64,000 bases of DNA from Aquisalimonas sp. 2447 (lineage in GTDB: Bacteria > Pseudomonadota > Gammaproteobacteria > Nitrococcales > Aquisalimonadaceae). Position numbers and translations under genes: made by a program. The stretch covers positions 1,332,501 to 1,396,500 of the forward strand of contig NZ_CP050695.1 in NCBI RefSeq assembly GCF_012044895.1. The letters are read 5' to 3'. Position 1 is the stretch's first letter, and each line of letters begins with the position of its first letter. Under the pieces are notes generated by a model, which saw only the letters and a program-made list of their open reading frames with translations, made no database searches and was not told the DNA's origin. Positions 33,719-42,565 of this stretch are shown in pieces.

Positions 33719-35685
33719 AGGCACCGTCGGAACCCACAAACGAAACGCAACGACAGCGTGCGCTTGAGCAGACGGGGCTTCTGGATTCCCCAGAAGACGG
33801 TCGTCTTGATCGACTCACCCAGATTGCAAGTTTCAGTCTGGATGTTCCCATTGCCCTGGTAACGCTCATCGACGGTGACAGGCAGTGGTTCAAATCTTGC
33901 CAGGGACTGGGTGTAACCGAAACCGGCCGCGATATTTCGTTCTGCGGCCACGTGGTGTCAATTGATGCAGCACTGGTGGTGCCGGACGCACTGCAGGATG
34001 AACGCTTCGCCGATAACCCTCTGGTAACGGGCCCTCCCCACATACGCTTATACGCAGGCATGCCCCTGCATGATGAAAGCGGTTATCCCCTTGGCAGTCT
34101 CTGTGTGATAGACACAAAACCCAGAGAGCTCGATGAGTCCCAACTGACCTGCCTCCAGGGGCTGGCTGAACTCGCCGAAATGGCCATACAGCGCGACCAG
34201 CACGTTGCCCGCCTCAAAACCCAGGACGAAGTGGAACAACTGCTGCAACAGATTCCCGGTACTGCCTACCAATTCCGGCTCTGGCCAGATGGGACAATGG
34301 CGTTTCCTTTCATCTCCAGAGGAGTGGAAAAACTTTATGGCATTACCCCTGCCGAGGGCATGTTGGATCCACAGGCCATGTTCCGGCGTACCCACCCGGA
34401 AGACCTACCGCGGGTGGAAACCGCCATCCAGACATCCCAGCAGACGCTGACGCCTTGGAACGTGGAGTTCCGGGTCACCGCCGACAACCGAAACTATCGC
34501 TGGGTCGAAGGAACATCCGTCCCGGAGACACAGCCCGATGGCAGCACCCTCTGGCATGGCTTCCTCGGTGATATTGACCAGCGCAAACGAGCCGAACTGG
34601 CCCTCCAATCAAGCGAAGCCCGCCTGCGCGGACTTTTTGAGCTATCACCCATCGGTATCGCCCTGAATGATTTCGAAACCGGGCATTTCATTGAACTGAA
34701 TGATGCACTCCTGGCCCCTACCGGCTACACCCACGAGGAATTTTTGCAGCTGTCCTATTGGGAAGTCACCCCAATTGAGTATGAACCACAGGAGCAGGAA
34801 GCACTGGAAAACCTGCGTACCAAAGGGCGTTATGGCCCCTTCGAGAAGGAATACATCCGCAGGGATGGGTCCCGTTACCCAGTGCTGCTGCAGGGCATAC
34901 TGATTGAGGGTGATGACGGGCGCCCCATGATCTGGTCACTGATCGAAGACATCACGGAGCGAAAACACGTCGACAACATGAAAAATCAGTTCATCGCAAC
35001 CGTCAACCATGAACTGAGAACCCCCCTGACCTCTCTGCTTGGCTCGCTCAAGCTCGTCACTGGCGGCGCCGCTGGCAACCTGCCCGCAAAGGCTGCCAGT
35101 CTGCTGACCACCGCCCAGCGCAATGGCGAGCGTCTGGCTGACCTGATCAACGACCTTTTGGACATGGAAAAGCTCGTTTCAGGCAGACTCAGATTCACCA
35201 ATCGAGATGAGTCACTGGATGCCATTGTTCAGGAAAGTATTGAAGCAAACCGGGATCTCGGATCAGACCGCTGTATCACGATCGATTACAGCCCCTGCCG
35301 CTTTGACTTCATGGTGAAAGTGGACCGCGGTCGCCTGATCCAGGCTCTTTCCAACCTGCTATCCAATGCCATCAAGTTCTCGCCCGACAACACTGCAGTC
35401 GAGGTCACCTGCACCTGTGACAACCAGATCATTGCCATCCATGTGCGGGATCAGGGTCCGGGCATCCCTAAAGAATTCGAAAGCAAACTGTTTGACCGCT
35501 TCGCCCAGGCGGAAGCCGGCAATCGCAAACGACCCGGTACCGGTCTCGGCCTCGCCATAACCAAGGAGCTGCTGGAGCAGATGAACGGCTCGATTCACTA
35601 CCATTCACATGACAGCGGTGGAACCACTTTCACTGTTGCTCTGCCCCATGACGATCCTGAACATCAGCAGCTATCCCATCCATGA
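33715..35685 (+). CDS. GAF-PAS-PAS histidine kinase
   Basis: A 656-residue soluble kinase; the likely start TTG 33715 overlaps the previous stop as TTGA. GAF at about 1-160 (DVPIALVTLIDGDRQWFKSC, then SLCVIDTKPREL); two PAS domains (about 170-295 and 300-415); HisKA with FIATVNHELRTPLTSLLGSL; HATPase with N box LSNLLSNAIKFSP, DQGPGIP and GTGLGLAI. It has no receiver of its own, so it should phosphorylate the receivers encoded upstream. It overlaps the next kinase gene by 4 bases. Confidence 0.92.
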   Translation: MKAPSEPTNETQRQRALEQTGLLDSPEDGRLDRLTQIASFSLDVPIALVTLIDGDRQWFKSCQGLGVTETGRDISFCGHVVSIDAALVVPDALQDERFADNPLVTGPPHIRLYAGMPLHDESGYPLGSLCVIDTKPRELDESQLTCLQGLAELAEMAIQRDQHVARLKTQDEVEQLLQQIPGTAYQFRLWPDGTMAFPFISRGVEKLYGITPAEGMLDPQAMFRRTHPEDLPRVETAIQTSQQTLTPWNVEFRVTADNRNYRWVEGTSVPETQPDGSTLWHGFLGDIDQRKRAELALQSSEARLRGLFELSPIGIALNDFETGHFIELNDALLAPTGYTHEEFLQLSYWEVTPIEYEPQEQEALENLRTKGRYGPFEKEYIRRDGSRYPVLLQGILIEGDDGRPMIWSLIEDITERKHVDNMKNQFIATVNHELRTPLTSLLGSLKLVTGGAAGNLPAKAASLLTTAQRNGERLADLINDLLDMEKLVSGRLRFTNRDESLDAIVQESIEANRDLGSDRCITIDYSPCRFDFMVKVDRGRLIQALSNLLSNAIKFSPDNTAVEVTCTCDNQIIAIHVRDQGPGIPKEFESKLFDRFAQAEAGNRKRPGTGLGLAITKELLEQMNGSIHYHSHDSGGTTFTVALPHDDPEHQQLSHP

Positions 35686-37454
35686 ACTCACTCCGCAATC
35701 GAGTCATCGCCATCGTGATGCTGGCCAGCCTGCTCACGGTTATGGCCATAGCAACCAGCGCTTACCAGTCTCTGCGCCAAGACCAGCGAGAGCTCATCAT
35801 CCAACAGCAGCGACTCGAGACGGAAAGTCTGACGCAACAGGTGAGCCAGAACATACAGCAGCGGATCATGGTCCTTTCGGCGGCTCGGCCCCTGTTGACC
35901 AGCGGCGATCAGTTGCTGCCCGCAAGTGAACTCGGTGAACGCATCAGGGACAAGGGATTCCTGCAGCGCACCTTCCCTGACGGAATACTGGTTTTTGACG
36001 CGCAGGGTACCGCGATTGCTGAAAGCACCTTCGTACCGGAGCGTATCGGGACCAACTACGCCGACCGCCCTCACTTCCAGCGCCTGCATCAATCCGAGGA
36101 ACCGGTCATTTCGGCGCCAATCATTGGCAGAACAACAGACGCCCCCCTGCTCTCTTTTCTTGTACCCATTCACCACAACGAGACCTTCATTGGCAGCCTG
36201 GGCGGCATCATCAAACTGGGAGACGAATCCATACTTCCTGAAAGGGATCAGGCTACGGACGCCCGTGACGGAACGCTCTCGTTCATTATTGACGCACAGA
36301 ACCAGCTTTTTATTGAATCACCCGTCTCAGAGGCGGACAGTGAACTTCAGGCGCTGCCGTCTCCGGGACAGGACGCGCTGGTGGACGCCGCGCTGGACGA
36401 TACAGACACTTCAGGCATCATCGACTATAAGAGAGAACGATATCTTCTGATCACCGACTCTGTTGAACCGCTCAACTGGGTGTTTGTCAGAGCCATCCCT
36501 TACAGTCTTGCCATGGCACCGCTGAGAGCCTCATTCAATCAGTTTCTGATGATCAGTGCCTTAGTCACCGTGGTGCTGTTGCTGTTCGCATGGCTTGCCG
36601 CGCACTCACTGACACGCCCGCTTACCCGTGCCACCCAACGCATCCATGCCATGGCGGACCAGCCTGAAAACAGCGAAAAGCTCCCGGAAAAAGGCCCTCG
36701 TGAAATTCGTGAACTGTCCAACGCGTTCAATCGGCTTTCGAGCGAACGTAAGCATCTCGACGGGCTCAAGAACGACTTCATCTCCAGCGTCAGCCACGAA
36801 CTTCGCACACCGCTGACTTCCATCTCCGGAAGCCTGAAAATGATGGTCTCCGGAGTTGCCGGCAAGCTTCCAGAGAAGGCCCAGTCAATGGCGGAACTGG
36901 CCCTGCGCAACAGCAATCAGCTGAACACCCTGATACGGGACCTGCTGGATTTCAACAAACTGCTTGCCGGTAAACGGGAATTCGAGCTCAGCAAATGCTG
37001 CGTTGATGAAGTCATTGAGGAAGCCCGGCAGGGAAACCAGACCATGGCCAGCATGTATCAGGTTCAGCTGCGCAGCAGCGGTCAGTCAAACCTGTCGGTC
37101 CATGCCGATCCTAGCGCGCTACGCCAGATTCTGGACAATCTGATCAGCAATGCCATCAAGTACTCACCATCTCAAGGCGAAGTGTGGATTGAGGCGGAAC
37201 GGGCACAGGACGGGCGTACTGCCATAACGGTAAGCGACCAGGGGGAAGGTGTTCCGGATTCGTTCAGGGATCGCATTTTTCAGCGGTTTGCTCAGGCGGA
37301 GCAAGGTACTACGCGGGCAACGAGCGGTACAGGCCTGGGGCTCGCCATCAGCCGGGAACTCGTCCATGGCATGCAGGGTGAGATTGGCTTCTACAACGAC
37401 AATGGTGCTCGTTTCTGGGTCACATTGTCCTCAGCCGGTGTAACCGGCAACTAA
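35682..37454 (+). CDS. Membrane histidine kinase with periplasmic sensor and HAMP
   Basis: A 590-residue kinase with a first helix at about 7-28, a large periplasmic region (about 30-285, Cache-like: DGILVFDAQGTAIAEST and FLVPIHHNETFIGSLGGII), a second helix (about 288-308) and a HAMP. HisKA reads FISSVSHELRTPLTSISGSL. HATPase has DNLISNAIKYSP, DQGEGVP and GTGLGLAI. The HisKA blocks resemble those of the preceding kinase, suggesting gene duplication with exchanged sensors. Together the two give one cytoplasmic and one periplasmic input to the same relay. Confidence 0.92.
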   Translation: MNSLRNRVIAIVMLASLLTVMAIATSAYQSLRQDQRELIIQQQRLETESLTQQVSQNIQQRIMVLSAARPLLTSGDQLLPASELGERIRDKGFLQRTFPDGILVFDAQGTAIAESTFVPERIGTNYADRPHFQRLHQSEEPVISAPIIGRTTDAPLLSFLVPIHHNETFIGSLGGIIKLGDESILPERDQATDARDGTLSFIIDAQNQLFIESPVSEADSELQALPSPGQDALVDAALDDTDTSGIIDYKRERYLLITDSVEPLNWVFVRAIPYSLAMAPLRASFNQFLMISALVTVVLLLFAWLAAHSLTRPLTRATQRIHAMADQPENSEKLPEKGPREIRELSNAFNRLSSERKHLDGLKNDFISSVSHELRTPLTSISGSLKMMVSGVAGKLPEKAQSMAELALRNSNQLNTLIRDLLDFNKLLAGKREFELSKCCVDEVIEEARQGNQTMASMYQVQLRSSGQSNLSVHADPSALRQILDNLISNAIKYSPSQGEVWIEAERAQDGRTAITVSDQGEGVPDSFRDRIFQRFAQAEQGTTRATSGTGLGLAISRELVHGMQGEIGFYNDNGARFWVTLSSAGVTGN

Positions 37455-37684
37455 CGTCTCTTTCTCGATACCCAGTCGACTGAGCAGTTTATTGAGCTCC
37501 GGCGCCTCCCACTGACGCTTCGCCAGAAGCATCGAGGCTCAGACCTTAGCATTCCTTTTCCTATACTCTTCACTAGCGTCGGCCGCCAACCGAGCCGTAC
37601 GCGCAGGCTCCAGCAAGAGTTACTCTCCTCGAAGAGGGTAGTGGAATCCTTGGTCACCTTGGCCCTAATACGCACAGGGCGAAG
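37455..37684. other. Region before IS66 with an unidentified minus-strand remnant
   Basis: Minus-strand frames here read ARTARLAADASEEYRKRNAK and, after a stop, LLAKRQWEAPELNKLLSRLG to a stop just inside the end of the kinase gene. The pattern faintly recalls a TerB-C-type C-terminus, but two frames and internal stops mean it is at most a decayed gene. No functional element is evident. Confidence 0.3.
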
Positions 37685-37770
37685 GTAAGCGCCAGCGAAT
37701 CGGCACCTATTCCCTGGTCTGAGTACTGGTCACACTGGTTCCATCCCGTTGACCACTGGAGGAAATCGGT

Positions 37771-38073
37771 ATGACCAGCGCCGAGCTGCATCATTACTGG
37801 CGACAGACGCTGGATGCGTGGACGGCCTCCGGGTTGTCCGGCGCGGCGTTCTGCAAGCAACACTCACTCACCTACCACCAGTTTGTCTACTGGCGGCGAA
37901 AGCTCCGTGGCCCGGGCGAGTCGCCTTCGCGGGCCGGCTTTGCCAGGGTGGCGCCGGTGGCACACGATGACGCCGCGGATGGGCTGACCGTCTCGTTGCC
38001 CGGCGGTGTGTCGATCACCGGCCTGCACGCGGGCAACATCGAGTTGCTGGGCGCGGTGCTGAGGCAGTTGTGA
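37771..38073 (+). CDS. tnpA: IS66 accessory protein TnpA
   Basis: A 100-residue protein with a helix-turn-helix start (RQTLDAWTASGLSGAAFCKQ, then YHQFVYWRRKL) typical of IS66 TnpA, the small DNA-binding accessory. GGAGG precedes the start codon. It overlaps tnpB by 4 bases. Confidence 0.92.
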   Translation: MTSAELHHYWRQTLDAWTASGLSGAAFCKQHSLTYHQFVYWRRKLRGPGESPSRAGFARVAPVAHDDAADGLTVSLPGGVSITGLHAGNIELLGAVLRQL

Positions 38074-38441
38074 TGCGCAACCGGTCTCTGCGCCCGTCCC
38101 GGCAGTTGCCGGAGATTTACCTGTACCGGGCCCCGGTGGATTTCCGCAAACAGGCCCATGGTCTCGCGCTGATCGTCGAGCAGGAGCTCGGGCACAGCCC
38201 CTTCACCGGGGCGCTGTACGCCTTCACCAACCGCCAGCGCAACAAGATCAAGTGTCTGATGTGGGAAGACAACGGCTTCGTGCTCTACTACAAGGCCCTG
38301 GCCGAGGAGCGGTTCAAGTGGCCGGCCCCGGGCGATGAGTTGATGAGCCTGAGCGGGGAGCAGATCAACTGGCTGCTCGACGGCTACGACATCACGCTGC
38401 TGCGGGGGCACAAAAAGCTGCATTACGAGGCGCTTGGGTAG
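38070..38441 (+). CDS. tnpB: IS66 accessory protein TnpB
   Basis: A 123-residue protein with the hallmark IYLYRAPVDFRKQAHGLALI near the start, then FTNRQRNKIKCLMWEDNGFV and YYKALAEERFKWP. TnpB is required for IS66 transposition, but its biochemical role is not settled. An ATGATG start overlaps the tnpA stop. Confidence 0.95.
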   Translation: MMRNRSLRPSRQLPEIYLYRAPVDFRKQAHGLALIVEQELGHSPFTGALYAFTNRQRNKIKCLMWEDNGFVLYYKALAEERFKWPAPGDELMSLSGEQINWLLDGYDITLLRGHKKLHYEALG

Positions 38442-38486
38442 GCGTTTTTGCGTGCGCCAGGGCGCTGTTTTTGGTATGATTTCGTA

Positions 38487-40097
38487 ATGAAATCAACGCC
38501 CGATAACGCCCCTCCGGCTCCCGATCTCAGCGGCCTCTCCGCCGCTGAGATGATGGCCGTTATCGGTGACCTTCAGCAACAACTGGCCTCGAAAGAGCAG
38601 GCCATCCGGCAACGCGATACGCGCATTGATCTGCTCGAAGAACTGCTGCGCCTGAAGACCCTCCAGAAGTTCGCCGCCAGTAGCGAGAAGCATCAAAACC
38701 AGATCACGCTGTTCGACGAGGCGGAGGTGGAAGCCGAGATCGATGCCTTGCGCGAGGCACTCCCGGACGACGCTGAACCCGACCCGGATGAGACGCCGCG
38801 CACCTCGGGCAAGCGGCGTGAGCGGGGCTTCTCGGACACGCTGGCGCGCAGGCGCGTTGAGCTCACGCTCAGCGACGAGGAGAAAGCCGGTGCCAGCAAG
38901 ACCTTCTTCACCAAGGTCAAGGAGGAGCTTGAGTTCATCCCCGCTCAGTTGAGCGTGCTGGAGTACTGGCAGGAGAAGGCCGTGTTCGAGCACGACGACG
39001 GGGAGGAGTCCCTAGTGGCGGCGCCCCGGCCGGTCCACCCGCTGGGCAAATGCATTGCCACCACCGCGCTGCTCGCCTACATCATCACCTCGAAGTACGC
39101 CGACGGTCTGCCGCTGTACCGACTGGAGAACATGCTGGCGCGGCTCGGGCATTCGGTCAGTCGCACCAGCATGGCGCACTGGATCATCCGCCTGGATGCG
39201 GTGTTCAGCCCGCTGATCAACCTCATGCGCGAGGCGCAGAACACCAGCGACTACCTCCAGGCCGATGAGACCCGCATGCAGGTCCTCAAGGAGGACGGCA
39301 AGGTCGCCCAGTCCGACAAATGGATCTGGGTGACCCGGGGTGGGCCACCTGGCCGGCCAACGGTGCTGTTCGCGTACGACCCCTCACGTGCGGGGAGCGT
39401 GCCCGTGCGCCTGCTCGATGACTTCAGCGGCATCCTGCAGGCCGATGGCTACTCCGGCTACGGCCAGGTGTGTCGGGACAACGCCATCACCCGGATCGGG
39501 TGCTGGGATCATGCCCGTCGCAAGTTTGTCGAGGCCTCCAAGGCGGCGCCGCCCAAGAAGAAGGGCAAAGGCAAACGCCAGAGCGCCAAGGCGGATGTGG
39601 CGCTGGGGGCGATCCAAGAGCTCTACGCCATTGAGCGCCGAATCAAGGATCTCGGCGATGATGAGCGCTATCGCATCCGCCAGGCCGAGAGCCTGCCCCG
39701 GCTCCAGGCGTTGAAAACCTGGCTGGAAGACAACGCCGGCAAGGTCGTGAAGGGCTCACTGACCCGCAAGGCGATGGACTACACCCTGAACCAGTGGGAC
39801 ACCCTGGTGGGCTACTGCGAGCGTGGGGATCTACAGATCAGTAACGCCCTGGCCGAGAACGCCATCCGCCCGTTCGCGCTCGGTCGCAAGGCATGGCTGT
39901 TCGCCGATACCACCCAGGGCGCACGCGCCAGCGCGAGCTGCTACTCACTAATCGAGACCGCCAAGGCCAATGGCCTGGACCCCTCGGCCTACATCCACCA
40001 TGTGCTCACGCACATCGGCGAGGCGGACACCGTCGAGAAGCTCGAAGCGCTACTGCCCTGGAATACGGGCCTGGAGCCGGCTCCGAAAAAGAGCTGA
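38487..40097 (+). CDS. tnpC: IS66 transposase TnpC
   Basis: A 536-residue DDE transposase from ATG 38487. An N-terminal coiled coil (LQQQLASKEQAIRQRDTRID) precedes a zinc-ribbon-like/charged segment. The catalytic domain contains YLQADETRMQVL (first Asp), QADGYSGYGQVC (second Asp) and SNALAENAIRPFALGRKAWL (Glu). The reading frame is complete. Confidence 0.95.
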   Translation: MKSTPDNAPPAPDLSGLSAAEMMAVIGDLQQQLASKEQAIRQRDTRIDLLEELLRLKTLQKFAASSEKHQNQITLFDEAEVEAEIDALREALPDDAEPDPDETPRTSGKRRERGFSDTLARRRVELTLSDEEKAGASKTFFTKVKEELEFIPAQLSVLEYWQEKAVFEHDDGEESLVAAPRPVHPLGKCIATTALLAYIITSKYADGLPLYRLENMLARLGHSVSRTSMAHWIIRLDAVFSPLINLMREAQNTSDYLQADETRMQVLKEDGKVAQSDKWIWVTRGGPPGRPTVLFAYDPSRAGSVPVRLLDDFSGILQADGYSGYGQVCRDNAITRIGCWDHARRKFVEASKAAPPKKKGKGKRQSAKADVALGAIQELYAIERRIKDLGDDERYRIRQAESLPRLQALKTWLEDNAGKVVKGSLTRKAMDYTLNQWDTLVGYCERGDLQISNALAENAIRPFALGRKAWLFADTTQGARASASCYSLIETAKANGLDPSAYIHHVLTHIGEADTVEKLEALLPWNTGLEPAPKKS

Positions 40098-40194
40098 CGA
40101 CCGCCTGCGGGGCAAGTGGGTCGATTTACGGGCGCTTACGGACGAAGCGTCCCGGAACGTGTCAACCTTTTTCCGACAGTGACCGGCGGTTTTC

Positions 40195-41262
40195 TTAGTG
40201 AACAGGCTCCTCTTCAGTGACGGTCACGGGTGTATGCGTTGCCATGTTTTCCGGGGCCTGATCCAGCAGCTCGGCCGCTGTGGTGATCCCGTCACCGGGA
40301 TTGATCGCCATGACCGCCGGCGGCAGGCTCGCCCGGGGCGCCCCGTTGGGGTAGCGCTGCGGGTGCGCAGCGTAGTGCGCGGCGAGCGCCTGCTCGCGTC
40401 GGGCGTGGACGGTATCGACGTGGCCGTGGAAGACGTCTGCCGGCGTGTAGAACCCGATGCCTTCGTGGGGCCGATGCTGATAGCTGGTCATGAAGGACTG
40501 CATCCACTCGCGGGCATGGCGGATGTCCCGGAACCGCCCCGGGTAGCCGGGGCTGTACTTGATGGTCTTGAACTGCGCCTCGCTGACGGGGTTGTCGTTA
40601 CTCACCCGGGGCCGCGAGTAGCTGCGACGTACGCCGAAGGCGTCCAGGAAGTCCCTGTAGCTGTGGGCGATCATGGGCGCACCACGGTCCTGGTGGACGG
40701 TCAGTTGCCCGGCCGGGATCTGGTGGCGCGTCAACGCATTGCGGAACAGGTGTTGGGCGAGTGCTGCGTTCTCCTTGGCGCTGATCATCCAGGCGATAGG
40801 GTAGCGGCTGAACAGATCCAGGATCAGGTACAGGTTCAAATAGCGCCGAGGCACCACCGTCGGAAGTCTGGAGATATCCCATGTCCAGGCGGCATTGGGC
40901 CGTTCGGCGATCACCCGCGGGACAGCGTGATTCTGGGGCGGTCGCTGCGGGCGCCGCTCACGCGTTTGCCCATCGGCGCGCAGCACCCGGTACATCGTCG
41001 ATACCGAGGCCAGCACACGCCCCTCATTGAGTTCAGTGGCATGGATCACCCGCACACTTGCATCCTGATAGCGCTCGCTGCCGGCCAAGTCTCGGATGCG
41101 CTCACGCTCCACCGACCCCAGTTGGCGTGGCTGGGGACGCGATGCAGGCTTCGGAGAGCCACAGCGGCGGTCCCGCGGATAACTCCCGGTACGCGAGATC
41201 CCCAGCGCCGCGCAAGCGCGGCTGCGGGGAACATGCGCAGGGCGCTCGTTGAGGACCATCAT
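40195..41262 (-). CDS. IS3-family transposase OrfB (DDE integrase)
   Basis: A 355-residue rve-type integrase. WTWDISRLPTVVPRRYLNLY holds the first Asp, VHQDRGAPMIAHSYRDFLDA the second, and VSNDNPVSEAQFKTIKY the Glu. The N-terminal half contains the HTH_21-type segment (RVLASVSTMYRVLRADGQTR). The start overlaps the orfA stop as ATGA, so it may be coupled or expressed as a fusion by frameshifting. Confidence 0.92.
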   Translation of the reverse strand: MMVLNERPAHVPRSRACAALGISRTGSYPRDRRCGSPKPASRPQPRQLGSVERERIRDLAGSERYQDASVRVIHATELNEGRVLASVSTMYRVLRADGQTRERRPQRPPQNHAVPRVIAERPNAAWTWDISRLPTVVPRRYLNLYLILDLFSRYPIAWMISAKENAALAQHLFRNALTRHQIPAGQLTVHQDRGAPMIAHSYRDFLDAFGVRRSYSRPRVSNDNPVSEAQFKTIKYSPGYPGRFRDIRHAREWMQSFMTSYQHRPHEGIGFYTPADVFHGHVDTVHARREQALAAHYAAHPQRYPNGAPRASLPPAVMAINPGDGITTAAELLDQAPENMATHTPVTVTEEEPVH

Positions 41263-41645
41263 TGCGAGCGCTCGTCGTTGCCGGCCCGGGCGACCAGATC
41301 CCGCAGTTTTTTTTGGAGCTCGACCAGATCCTCCGCCACCTGGGCGCGATGCTCAAGCTGCTCCTTCTCACGGCGCAGCTTCGCAATCTCACGATCCCGT
41401 GGGTCGGTGGGCTTACGCCCACCGGTCTTGGGCTCCAGACCCTGTGTGCCGGTCTCGGCCAACGTCTGGCGCCATTGGGTGAGCTGTGCGGCGTACAAGC
41501 CATTTTGGCGTAACCACTCGCCCTTCTCCCCACGCGGGAGGGCATCGGCTTCAGCAAGCAGGCGCTGCTTCTCGGCTGCGGAGAACCGTCGCCGCGTGCG
41601 CCTCTCCAGGGTCGGATCAGTGGGTACTTCGTTCGAGTCGTTCAC
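41259..41645 (-). CDS. IS3-family OrfA (DNA-binding)
   Basis: A 128-residue protein with a helix-turn-helix (RRFSAAEKQRLLAEADALPR, then LRQNGLYAAQLTQWRQ) and a leucine-zipper-like helix (IAKLRREKEQLEHRAQVAED). These are the two functions expected of an IS3 OrfA. Confidence 0.9.
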   Translation of the reverse strand: MNDSNEVPTDPTLERRTRRRFSAAEKQRLLAEADALPRGEKGEWLRQNGLYAAQLTQWRQTLAETGTQGLEPKTGGRKPTDPRDREIAKLRREKEQLEHRAQVAEDLVELQKKLRDLVARAGNDERSQ

Positions 41646-41786
41646 AGTCTTCGGCTCCTACGAAAGCCCTGGCTCCTTTATACAGGAATCAAAAGGGGCA
41701 CTGTCGACTATGAGGTTGACACCCAGGGTCCTTGGGCACCATAGGACGGACAACCGCCTGCAGGCGCGGTCGAATAAACGAGGTGG

Positions 41787-42431
41787 ATGATGAGTCCGGA
41801 CGGGAACGACGACAAAAGGCCGTTTTCTTCATTTCAGCGCCGTGACCTTGTACGCCGTGAGCAGGATGCGGGTGATGCGGGGCCTGCAGTGCGGGCTACG
41901 AAGAAAGGCAGCAGTGCGGATGCAGCTCCGCTGATCGAGGCGCTTGAGGCGATCATCGACCATGCAGGGCGAGGCAGTCATGTTGGCCAGATGGCCAAAC
42001 AGGGGCTTGATGCCTACCACATGGGGCATCTGCGCGTGGCAAGCTTGCCACGGGTCGATCGCCTATGCGGGGCCTCGGACTGGCCTGTTGTCGTGCGCGG
42101 CGAGATTCAGAAGCTCCAGACCCTTGGGCGGAGTCTGCATGCGAGTGCCGACAACCCGGCGGCTGTTCTCGATCGCCTGGACGTGGCCGTTGATGACGTA
42201 CTGAGCTGGTTGCAAGATGCCATCGACGTCATTGCCGTGCAGATCGCAATCACCAACAGTGATCGTCGCTCGGTCCACGACCTGTTAGGCAACATGGCGA
42301 CACACGTCCACCAAGGGCTTCGTGATGATCTTTCGGAGCAGCGCCGGCGCAACAGTTTCGAGCGCTTTTCCGATCTCGCGGAATCGCTCGACCAGGAGAT
42401 GGCACGCTGGAGTTCGCTTCCGACACAGTGA
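41787..42431 (+). CDS. Hypothetical helical protein
   Basis: A 214-residue soluble protein with an ATGATG start after GAGG. After a charged N-terminal 45 residues it is almost entirely helical, with heptad-like spacing (VAVDDVLSWLQDAIDVIAVQ, then RRRNSFERFSDLAESLDQEM). No enzyme motif is seen. It lies between the IS3 element and the HDOD-GGDEF gene, so it could belong to the signalling region. Function unknown. Confidence 0.6.
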   Translation: MMSPDGNDDKRPFSSFQRRDLVRREQDAGDAGPAVRATKKGSSADAAPLIEALEAIIDHAGRGSHVGQMAKQGLDAYHMGHLRVASLPRVDRLCGASDWPVVVRGEIQKLQTLGRSLHASADNPAAVLDRLDVAVDDVLSWLQDAIDVIAVQIAITNSDRRSVHDLLGNMATHVHQGLRDDLSEQRRRNSFERFSDLAESLDQEMARWSSLPTQ

Positions 42432-42565
42432 TCACCGGACGTTTCCGCGTGTCGCGGGACTCCGAAGCTATGATTTGACTGCTTCCCGATCTGCGGCCAA
42501 CGACGACATCGGCGCAGTGGACCGAGGATATGGCGACGCTCAGCTCGAACGATAACCCCTACAGG

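Larger units (their letters stand above)
37685..40139 (+). mobile_element. IS66-family insertion sequence, complete
   Basis: The ends are inverted repeats beginning GTAAGCGCC (left from 37685; right reading inward from 40139), sharing GTAAGCGCC and AATCG. The flanking 8 bases are GGGCGAAG on the left and GGACGAAG on the right, matching at 7 of 8 positions, which fits the 8-bp target duplication of IS66. All three genes (tnpA, tnpB, tnpC) are intact, so the element may still be active. Confidence 0.9.
40160..41721 (-). mobile_element. IS3-family insertion sequence
   Basis: The ends are inverted repeats starting TGTCAACC (left at 40160; right reading inward from 41721), each with a CGACAGTG block 14-15 bases further in. 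The two genes orfA and orfB are on the minus strand and overlap by 4 bases. It lies 20 bases from the IS66 end. No convincing target duplication was found at either end. Confidence 0.88.

Noticed and set aside
37451-37675. A TerB-C-like gene before IS66
   Set aside because: Similarity is faint, spread over two frames with stops; recorded only as an unidentified remnant.
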